The notes beneath the pieces were generated by a model, which was not told the origin of the DNA, made no database searches, and saw nothing but the letters and a program-made list of their open reading frames with translations. Positions 1-5,388 of a stretch of DNA of 5,388 bases are shown here, in pieces. The translations under genes were made by a program, and so were the position numbers. Each line of letters opens with the position of its first letter. Position 1 is the first letter of the stretch. Source of the stretch: Candidatus Thiosymbion ectosymbiont of Robbea hypermnestra (GTDB lineage Bacteria > Pseudomonadota > Gammaproteobacteria > Chromatiales > Chromatiaceae); NCBI GenBank assembly GCA_020443945.1, contig JAIZWN010000626.1, positions 1 to 5,388 on the forward strand, read 5' to 3'.

Positions 1-34
1 GATTTTGAACCGCAAAGGCGCAAAGGACGCGAAG
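1..34 (+). repeat. left arm of 34-bp inverted repeat
   Basis: This stretch is the reverse complement of 1056-1089 with 32 of 34 positions matching; 3-30 pairs perfectly with 1060-1087. The arm is itself built of near-tandem 8-9 nt units of the type CGCAAAGG (CCGCAAAGG, CGCAAAGG, ACGCGAAGG). From memory, similar GCAAAGG-rich repeats occur in intergenic DNA of many environmental bacteria, but I cannot search for copies here. Confidence 0.85.
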
Positions 35-35
35 G

Positions 36-66
36 AGAACAAGGCTTGAGTCCGCAGGCCGCCTTG
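36..66 (-). terminator. possible terminator of the toxin-antitoxin operon
   Basis: CAAGGC at 40-45 is complementary to GCCTTG at 61-66, giving a 6-bp stem with a 15-nt loop about 45 nt past the toxin stop on the minus strand. It is followed only by a short pyrimidine stretch (TTCTCCTTC) rather than a clean U-tract, so termination is a weak inference. Confidence 0.25.
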
Positions 67-87
67 AGCACCGCGCGATTAACCACT

Positions 88-97
88 ACCTCCTTTT
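88..97 (-). promoter_or_regulatory. orphan strong Shine-Dalgarno sequence
   Basis: On the minus strand, just after the toxin stop codon, AAAAGGAGGT reads as an almost perfect Shine-Dalgarno element. No well-placed start codon follows: a GTG at 86-84 is only 1 nt away and a second at 71-69 is 16 nt away. The GTG frame stays open through the left repeat arm to the window edge. It may be the relic of a third gene cut off at the repeat, or chance. Confidence 0.3.
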
Positions 98-108
98 ATA
101 CTAATCTC

Positions 109-561
109 TTACGCTTCTGGTGTATCGTCAATATGGTCTGCTATCACCAACCTTTCGATTTCATTAATCAGGACGGGAAGATTGGGAAAGGTAAACTGCA
201 TGTTCGGTGCAGGAATTCGGTGATGTTTGATGTCTGGTGGAATATGCTTATGATGAGGATCTGTGGATTGTAATATCGGATCATTTGGATGTGACTGAGA
301 ATCATACCAATACAGCTTTTCCTCTCCTTGCCAAACTTCATAGCCATACCAGTCGATCATCACGGGGAGGCGTCGATATACCACCCGCTCTCGAACAACA
401 AGACGAATCTGACGATCAAACCAGAGTTCTCCGGCAACCCGACCTAAAAACGCGCCTTTTCGGACAAACGTGAGTGTTGAATGGCGAATGCTTGGATACG
501 TTTCCCTGATGGTATACAGAAATAATTCGTAATCATCCGGTGTACGTAATGGATTACTCAT
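109..561 (-). CDS. TumE/DUF6516-like toxin of a type II toxin-antitoxin pair
   Basis: This 150-residue soluble protein resembles the family NCBI calls toxin-antitoxin system TumE family (formerly DUF6516). The recognition rests on memory of the central block: WYGYEVWQGEEKLYWYDSQ (71-89), then HPNDP (91-95), HHKHIPPDIKHHRIPAP (103-119) and a final FPNLPVLINEIE (125-136). The His/Asp/Lys-rich middle is the likely active or RNA-contacting part, but the biochemical activity is not evident from sequence. There is no signal peptide or membrane segment. Its ATG overlaps the upstream gene's stop in an ATGA arrangement and has no clear ribosome binding site of its own, so translation is probably coupled to the antitoxin. 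This antitoxin-first, overlapping layout is typical of type II modules. Low GC against the neighbouring genes suggests acquisition by transfer. The gene appears intact. Confidence 0.75.
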   Translation of the reverse strand: MSNPLRTPDDYELFLYTIRETYPSIRHSTLTFVRKGAFLGRVAGELWFDRQIRLVVRERVVYRRLPVMIDWYGYEVWQGEEKLYWYDSQSHPNDPILQSTDPHHKHIPPDIKHHRIPAPNMQFTFPNLPVLINEIERLVIADHIDDTPEA

Positions 562-827
562 GCGGCAATTCGGATAAGCCCTGACAAACTCTGGGGATGT
601 GGTTGAATGTGGTGAACTTCGTCACGATACTCGGCTTGACGTGTGAGCCAGGTCTTGTAGATACTTGCCCATTCTCCGAAATCAAGCACCCATGCGTCAT
701 CATCGGGCTCTTCACCAGCAACATAGGCCGCATAAAATGTTTCAGAACGAATGCCATACTTCCGCTCAAACTGAAGCAATTCTTTTTCAAGAGCATGAAT
801 ATCGAGTAAGATGTCATGTAATTGCAT
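558..827 (-). CDS. antitoxin partner of the TumE/DUF6516-like toxin
   Basis: This 89-residue acidic, helical-looking protein is the first gene of the pair and likely neutralises the toxin by direct binding. An N-terminal amphipathic, coiled-coil-like helix (LHDILLDIHALEKELLQFE, 3-21) leads into RKYGIRSETFYAAYVAGE (22-39) and DFGEWASIYKTWLTR (49-63). The pattern RKYG..SE.FY followed by DF.EWA..Y..WL is one I remember from small proteins encoded immediately upstream of DUF6516 toxins. No helix-turn-helix or ribbon-helix-helix DNA-binding domain is obvious, so autoregulation is uncertain. The ATG at 827 is chosen because AGGGAGA lies about 9 nt upstream; a GTG at 869 would add 14 residues without a good ribosome binding site. 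Its TGA overlaps the toxin start as ATGA. Confidence 0.68.
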   Translation of the reverse strand: MQLHDILLDIHALEKELLQFERKYGIRSETFYAAYVAGEEPDDDAWVLDFGEWASIYKTWLTRQAEYRDEVHHIQPHPQSLSGLIRIAA

Positions 828-888
828 ACCATATTTCTCCCTGCTGATAGCTGATATGTGAGGTGGCACTTAATGTGTGTCGAAACGA

Positions 889-920
889 TTTATATATCAC
901 AACGATTGCTTCTTTTGCAA
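889..920 (-). promoter_or_regulatory. candidate sigma-70 promoter for the toxin-antitoxin operon
   Basis: On the minus strand TTGCAA (920-915) and TATATA (896-891) are separated by 18 nt, with an overlapping TATAAA at 894-889. They lie 62-93 bases upstream of the antitoxin ATG. The -35 element starts only 12 nt inside the edge of the REP-like hairpin at 932-999, which would isolate this promoter from transcription coming from outside. Strength and use are inferred. Confidence 0.4.
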
Positions 921-931
921 AATTCATGAAA

Positions 932-999
932 AGGGAAAGGGGTCAGGTCTTGATGTGTGCCTTCAAGGGTCACGGATCAAGACCTGACCCCATTTTCCT
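932..999. repeat. long REP-like palindromic hairpin
   Basis: GGGGTCAGGTCTTGAT at 939-954 pairs perfectly (16 bp) with its complement at 976-991 across a 21-nt loop. Allowing a bulge at A992, the stem continues by 7 more pairs (932-938 with 993-999, one of them G-T). The loop contains a smaller palindrome, CCTTCAAGG (960-968). From memory, GGGGTCAGGTCTTGA-type ends are frequent in repeats linked to REP-associated Y1 (IS200-like) tyrosine transposases; no such transposase lies in this window. It could also act as a transcription barrier between the unit and its right flank. Confidence 0.8.
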
Positions 1000-1039
1000 G
1001 TGTGATGGTGCAAGTAAGGTGGGTGTTGTTTAGCTTAGA

Positions 1040-1211
1040 ATCCTACCGGGTAACGCTTTGCGTCCTTTGCGCCTTTGCGGTTCAAAAACGGGTAGGCTGG
1101 TAGGATGGGCAAAGCCAGCGCCCGGCAGGCTGGTTTGGAGTTCCAGGTATCCCCCAGGGTTCTGCGGGCCAGCGCCGCTTACAGGACGCACGAAGCGCCG
1201 CGTACCCATCA
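1040..1211. repeat. degenerate palindromic repeats at the right edge of the cassette
   Basis: ATCCTACC (1040-1047) is complementary to GGTAGGAT (1099-1106), so a second inverted pair brackets the right arm of the cassette repeat. GATGGG (1104-1109) is complementary to CCCATC (1205-1210). GGTAGGCTGG (1091-1100) recurs with one change as GGCAGGCTGG (1124-1133), and GCCAGCGCC occurs twice. The GTAGGATGGGCAAAGC form resembles, from memory, dispersed intergenic palindromes of gammaproteobacteria. The stretch between the antitoxin ATG and about 1215 holds no other gene I can support. Confidence 0.5.
1056..1089 (-). repeat. right arm of 34-bp inverted repeat
   Basis: This is the reverse complement of 1-34 with two mismatches. 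Its perfect core (1060-1087) mirrors 3-30, and it carries the same reiterated GCAAAGG units read on the minus strand. It is the nearest feature upstream of the repeat-rich 5' region of the epimerase gene. Confidence 0.85.
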
Positions 1212-1215
1212 GTCC

Positions 1216-2103
1216 GTGCCGTGCCGGGCGCTCCATTCCTTAGGTGATGCGATACCGAGACTGGGAGGACACACCTTTATCTGGGCGCCGGAGTGGACGC
1301 CGGCAGCGGCGCGTTCGATTCTCGCGGCGGCGGCCGAAGCCAGACTGGACCTGGTCGAGATCCCACTGCTGCGCCCGGACGAGATCGACATCGAAACCAC
1401 CGTCGCGCTCGCTCGCGACCAAGGCGTGGCGGTGACCTGCTCGCTGGGATTGCCGAGGCAAGCGGCCCTGCCGGCCTATCCCCAAGAGGCGCGGAGGTTC
1501 CTGATCCATGCGCTCGAGGTTGCCGCGCGGCTGCATGCGAGCTGTCTGACGGGCGTCACCTATGCCTCGATCGGTCAGCTCAGTGGCGCTCCCCCGACCG
1601 AGCGGGAGTACGAAACGCTGGCCTCGGCGCTACGCCCGGTGGCGCGACACGCGGCGGCTCTGGGTCTGGCGCTCGGGCTGGAGCCCTGTAACCGCTACGA
1701 GACGCATCTGCTCAACACCGGTCGCCAATGCGTCGAGCTGATCGAACGCATCGATGAACCCAATGTGTTCCTGCACTTCGATACCTACCACATGAATATC
1801 GAGGAACGGGACTTCGAGTCGGCGCTGACGCAGGCCGGCGCGCACTGCCGCTACGTGCATCTGTCGGAGAGTAACCGCGGTATTCCCGGACGGGGCACCG
1901 TGGACTGGGATGCGATCTTTCGGGGGCTGGCGGCCATCGAATTTACCGGCGATCTGGTGCTCGAATCCATGGTGAAGGTACATCCCGACATTGCACGGGC
2001 ACTGGCCATCTGGCGACCGGTCGCCCCCGGCTCCGATGCGGTGGTCGGGGAGGGTTTTCGTTTCCTGCGCGACACAGCCGCCCGCCACGGCTTCAGCCTG
2101 TAA
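1216..2103 (+). CDS. sugar isomerase/epimerase, D-tagatose/D-psicose 3-epimerase-like TIM barrel
   Basis: A cytoplasmic xylose-isomerase-like TIM-barrel enzyme expected to epimerise a ketose or sugar derivative with a divalent metal. The metal and catalytic set is visible as Glu in GLEPCNRYE (codon 1681), Asp in HFDTYHMNIEE (1780), His in YVHLSESNRG (1858) and Glu in LVLESM (1963). Spacings of 33, 26 and 35 residues equal those of E152, D185, H211 and E246 in Pseudomonas cichorii D-tagatose 3-epimerase, as I recall that enzyme. The substrate cannot be read from sequence. The start is uncertain: family-like sequence begins about PRLGGHTFIWAPEW (near 1255). In-frame starts are GTG 1216 (295 aa, close to the family length) and ATG 1105 (332 aa). 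The longer form adds residues encoded by repeat-like DNA. ATG 1247 is ideally placed but out of frame. Neither in-frame start has a strong ribosome binding site. The gene converges on rimI. Confidence 0.82.
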   Translation: MPCRALHSLGDAIPRLGGHTFIWAPEWTPAAARSILAAAAEARLDLVEIPLLRPDEIDIETTVALARDQGVAVTCSLGLPRQAALPAYPQEARRFLIHALEVAARLHASCLTGVTYASIGQLSGAPPTEREYETLASALRPVARHAAALGLALGLEPCNRYETHLLNTGRQCVELIERIDEPNVFLHFDTYHMNIEERDFESALTQAGAHCRYVHLSESNRGIPGRGTVDWDAIFRGLAAIEFTGDLVLESMVKVHPDIARALAIWRPVAPGSDAVVGEGFRFLRDTAARHGFSL

Positions 2104-2133
2104 GCGCCCGGCACCGGCGGACACCGAATCACC

Positions 2134-2157
2134 AGACCATCACTCCCTTCGGGGTCT
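2134..2157. terminator. possible bidirectional terminator between convergent genes
   Basis: In the 62-nt gap between the two stop codons, AGACC (2134-2138) can pair with GGTCT (2153-2157), and an inner CCC-TTCG-GGG hairpin offers an alternative. Only TCTCTTT follows on the plus strand, so the U-tract is poor. Position favours a shared terminator; sequence support is weak. Confidence 0.3.
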
Positions 2158-2165
2158 CTTTGCCT

Positions 2166-2618
2166 TCAGAGGGGACAGGCCATGATGACGGCATCCTCGC
2201 GCGCCGGCCCCAGCGGGTAGTATCCCCGGCGCATTCCCACCTCGCAAAAACCCTCCAGGGCATACAGGCCCAGGGCCGCGCGGTTGGAGGCCCGCACCTC
2301 CAGGAAGGCGGTATCGGCATTGCGGGAACGGCCGATGGCGAGCAGACGCCGCAGGATTCTGCGCCCGAACCCTTGCCGCTGCGCCTGGGGATGCACGCAT
2401 ACATTCAGGATGTGGCACTCGTCCACGGCCATCGACATGACCCCGTAGCCGAGGATCTCCCCGGCCCCCCACAATACCCGGCAGCAATAGCCGACTTGCA
2501 GACAATCGCGGAAGATACCCTCCGTCCAGGGGTAGGGATAGACCGCGGTCTCCACCCGCATGATCGCCGGGAGGTCCTCCTCACGCATGGGACGCATGGC
2601 GAAATCCGGGCCCTGCAT
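2166..2618 (-). CDS. rimI: ribosomal protein S18-alanine N-acetyltransferase RimI
   Basis: A cytoplasmic GNAT enzyme that transfers acetyl from acetyl-CoA to the N-terminal alanine of ribosomal protein S18. The 150 residues match the E. coli enzyme along the whole length. YPYPWTEGIF (27-36) corresponds to the FPWSEKTF substrate-site block. ILNVCVHPQAQRQGFGRRIL (70-89) holds the acetyl-CoA loop Q-R-Q-G-F-G. LEVRASNRAALGLYALEGF (106-124) carries the likely catalytic pair E107 and Y119, with the same 12-residue spacing as E103 and Y115 of E. coli. RRGYYPLGPAREDAVIMACPL (130-150) is the family C-terminus. ATG 2618 gives a usual RimI length; ATG 2597 would shorten it by 7 residues. The frame is open upstream to 2756, but that extension is Arg/Lys-rich and unlike the family. 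The gene diverges from htpX. Confidence 0.93.
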   Translation of the reverse strand: MQGPDFAMRPMREEDLPAIMRVETAVYPYPWTEGIFRDCLQVGYCCRVLWGAGEILGYGVMSMAVDECHILNVCVHPQAQRQGFGRRILRRLLAIGRSRNADTAFLEVRASNRAALGLYALEGFCEVGMRRGYYPLGPAREDAVIMACPL

Positions 2619-2771
2619 CAGCGCACCGATGTGCCGCTCGGGCTTGCGCTTACGCCTTGGAGGATGCACTTTATATCTTGGTTTTTTCACGGATCCCGGA
2701 CCGCGAAGGATCACGGAAAGGACCTTCAGGCAAATGCAGGTTTCTCTCGTCGTCAACTCGGAGCTTCGGCA
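2619..2771. promoter_or_regulatory. divergent rimI-htpX promoter region
   Basis: This 153-nt gap must contain the starts of transcription for both genes unless rimI is read from further away. An AT-rich core at 2669-2677 supplies TATAAA on the minus strand (2675-2670) and TATATC on the plus strand (2672-2677). The latter lies 16 nt after TTACGC (2650-2655). No clear -35 is visible on the minus side, and I find no good RpoH (heat-shock sigma) promoter for htpX. GGAG (2760-2763) is a good ribosome binding site 8 nt before the htpX ATG. Confidence 0.35.
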
Positions 2772-3659
2772 ATGACTCGCATTCTACTGTTCCTGGCAAC
2801 CAACTTTGCCGTGCTGATGGTCGTCAGCATGGTCTTCAAGCTGCTCGGTTTCGATGGTCTGCTGGCGGCAAACCAGGTGGATCTGGATCTCGGCGCCGTA
2901 CTTGTCTATGCCGCCATCATCGGCTTCGCCGGCTCTTTGATCTCCCTGTTCATGTCCAAGGGTATGGCGAAACGCTCCATGGGGGTAAGAACCATCGCGC
3001 ATCCCGGCACCCCTTTCGAAGATTGGTTGGTGCAAACGGTGACCCGCCAGGCCCAGTCCTCCGGTATCCGGATGCCGGAGGTGGGTGTTTTCGACTCGCC
3101 CGACCCGAACGCCTTCGCCACCGGCTGGAACCGCAACGACGCCCTGGTGGCGGTCAGCACCGGGCTGCTCCAGCATATGACCAGGGACGAGGTGGAGGCC
3201 GTGGTGGGCCATGAAATCAGCCATGTGGCCAATGGCGATATGGTGACCCTGACCCTGCTCCAGGGGGTGGTGAACACCTTCGTCGTCTTCCTCTCCACGG
3301 TCATCGGACACCTGATCGACCGCCTGGTGTTCAAGACCGAGCAGGGCCATGGCCCCGCCTACTACATCGTATCCATGGTCGCTCAGGTCCTGCTCTCGAT
3401 CCTGGCGACCATGATCGTGATGTGGTTTTCCCGCTACCGGGAGTTCAAGGCCGACGCCGGGGGGGCGCGTCTTACCAGCAACCGGAAGATGGCCGACGCC
3501 CTGCGCCGTCTGCAGGCCGCAACCGAGCCCCGGGACCTGCCGTCCGACGAGTTCGCCGCCTTCGGCATCAGCGGCGGTATCGGCGATGGCCTCAAGCGCC
3601 TGTTCATGAGCCATCCGCCTTTGGAAGAGCGCATCGCCGCCCTGCAAAGGCGCGATTGA
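2772..3659 (+). CDS. htpX: membrane zinc metalloprotease HtpX
   Basis: An inner-membrane M48-family protease that takes part in membrane protein quality control together with FtsH in enterobacteria. The 295 residues equal the usual length (293 in E. coli). The zinc site is HEISH at 147-151 (H147, E148, H151), and the third ligand is probably E224 in SRYREFKADAGGARL. Hydrophobic segments at about 4-24, 39-61, 157-180 and 196-218 give the expected four membrane helices. DPNAFATGWN (111-120) and FMSHPPLEERIAAL (278-291) are family signatures. ATG 2772 has GGAG 8 nt upstream and begins the conserved MTRILLFLATN; the frame is open back to 2160, but that part is only antisense to rimI. pabB starts 50 nt after the stop on the same strand, so cotranscription is possible. 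In E. coli the gene is under Cpx and heat-shock control; no such sites are clear here. Confidence 0.96.
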   Translation: MTRILLFLATNFAVLMVVSMVFKLLGFDGLLAANQVDLDLGAVLVYAAIIGFAGSLISLFMSKGMAKRSMGVRTIAHPGTPFEDWLVQTVTRQAQSSGIRMPEVGVFDSPDPNAFATGWNRNDALVAVSTGLLQHMTRDEVEAVVGHEISHVANGDMVTLTLLQGVVNTFVVFLSTVIGHLIDRLVFKTEQGHGPAYYIVSMVAQVLLSILATMIVMWFSRYREFKADAGGARLTSNRKMADALRRLQAATEPRDLPSDEFAAFGISGGIGDGLKRLFMSHPPLEERIAALQRRD

Positions 3660-3709
3660 GGCGGGCCTCGGGTCCCCCATCGCCGCCGGTTCCCGACCGC
3701 TCATTCGCC

Positions 3710-5247
<1,538 letters not shown>

Positions 5248-5251
<4 letters not shown>

Positions 5252-5315
5252 TACCCCAAACCGCGTCGGGTGATTCACCGAATTTCAGGCGGGGCGGAGC
5301 TCGCCCTAGTACCCC
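5248..5315. repeat. CTAGTACCCC direct repeat pair enclosing small palindromes
   Basis: CTAGTACCCC occurs at 5248-5257 and again at 5306-5315. Between the copies are the perfect palindrome GGTGATTCACC (5269-5279) and a GGGCG/CGCCC stem (5292-5296 with 5302-5306). The TAG stop codon of pabB lies inside the first copy, so the repeat defines the end of the protein. It looks like another short repetitive element placed against a gene end. Confidence 0.55.
5292..5306 (+). terminator. weak terminator candidate after pabB
   Basis: GGGCG-GAGCT-CGCCC forms a 5-bp GC stem 41 nt after the pabB stop. The nearest T-rich run (TTATTTTT, 5324-5331) is about 18 nt further on, so this is not a canonical intrinsic terminator. 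Confidence 0.22.
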
Positions 5316-5388
5316 GTTTCACCTTATTTTTCACCCTCAGAGCCCTCCCAACCGCGCCCAGGCGAGAGGAGAGCACCGAGCGAGAGAG

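Larger units (their letters stand above)
1..1089. mobile_element. candidate inverted-repeat-bounded toxin-antitoxin cassette
   Basis: A low-GC minus-strand toxin-antitoxin pair, its promoter region and a REP-like hairpin lie between two arms of a 34-bp inverted repeat (1-34 and 1056-1089). No transposase or integrase is encoded, so if it moves it would do so in trans, as MITEs or cassettes do. Base composition differs strongly from the GC-rich genes that follow. The left end coincides with the window edge, so a target-site duplication cannot be tested here and the unit could extend further left. That the arms bound a mobile unit is inference; the repeats themselves are seen directly. Confidence 0.4.

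Noticed and set aside
1..34. CRISPR array suggested by the tandem GCAAAGG units
   Set aside because: The units are 8-9 nt and contiguous with no spacers; there is no repeat-spacer periodicity and no cas gene.
46..473. Plus-strand open frames opposite the toxin gene
   Set aside because: They are short, overlap each other in different frames and show no motif; the minus-strand pair with its ATGA overlap explains the region.
828..869. GTG start adding 14 residues to the antitoxin
   Set aside because: The ATG at 827 has AGGGAGA about 9 nt upstream; the GTG lacks a comparable site.
2619..2756. N-terminal extension of RimI to base 2756
   Set aside because: The added residues are basic and low in motif content, exceed the family length and would consume most of the divergent promoter region.
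2160..2771. Open frame extending htpX upstream by 204 codons
   Set aside because: It is antisense to rimI, has no homology-like features, and the true start at 2772 has a good ribosome binding site and the conserved HtpX N-terminus.
3422..3709. Open frame extending pabB upstream by 96 codons into htpX
   Set aside because: It is the shadow of htpX in another frame; PabB-like sequence begins at MHLSTELPY (3710).

Overview
The window looks like chromosomal DNA of a GC-rich gammaproteobacterium. RimI, HtpX and PabB read as close relatives of the E. coli proteins, in codon-biased, high-GC sequence (bases 4081-4140 are 47/60 G+C). A purple-sulfur or related Chromatiales-type host is a guess from general appearance, not a demonstrated assignment. 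The first ~1.1 kb differs sharply: bases 121-180 are 25/60 G+C, and the genes there are a minus-strand toxin-antitoxin pair.

Layout. Bases 1-1089 form a unit bounded by a 34-bp inverted repeat (32/34 matching, 28 bp perfect) built from GCAAAGG-type units. Inside, on the minus strand, are a promoter candidate, an 89-aa antitoxin-like gene and a 150-aa TumE/DUF6516-like toxin gene that overlaps it by ATGA, plus a long REP-like hairpin (932-999). From 1040 to 1211 lie more degenerate palindromic repeats that run into the 5' end of a plus-strand TIM-barrel sugar epimerase gene (to 2103). This gene converges on rimI (minus, 2166-2618). rimI diverges from htpX (plus, 2772-3659), which is followed after 50 nt by pabB (plus, 3710-5251). 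The last 137 bases hold a repeated 10-mer and small palindromes; from about 5316 to 5388 I see no gene or clear signal.

The two strongest observations are structural. First, the toxin-antitoxin pair sits between long inverted repeats, like a small cassette or non-autonomous element. Second, pabB carries an in-frame 156-bp insertion made of four consecutive hairpins and bounded by a 13-bp direct repeat. Removing it restores a gapless fit to the E. coli PabB N-terminal segment and puts the PIKGT lysine at position 274, the E. coli number. This resembles the protein-coding palindromic elements known from Rickettsia, but in a different setting.

The chromosomal genes are mostly housekeeping functions that do not form one pathway: RimI acetylates ribosomal protein S18, HtpX is a membrane quality-control protease, PabB makes the folate precursor aminodeoxychorismate, and the epimerase acts on a ketose or a related sugar.
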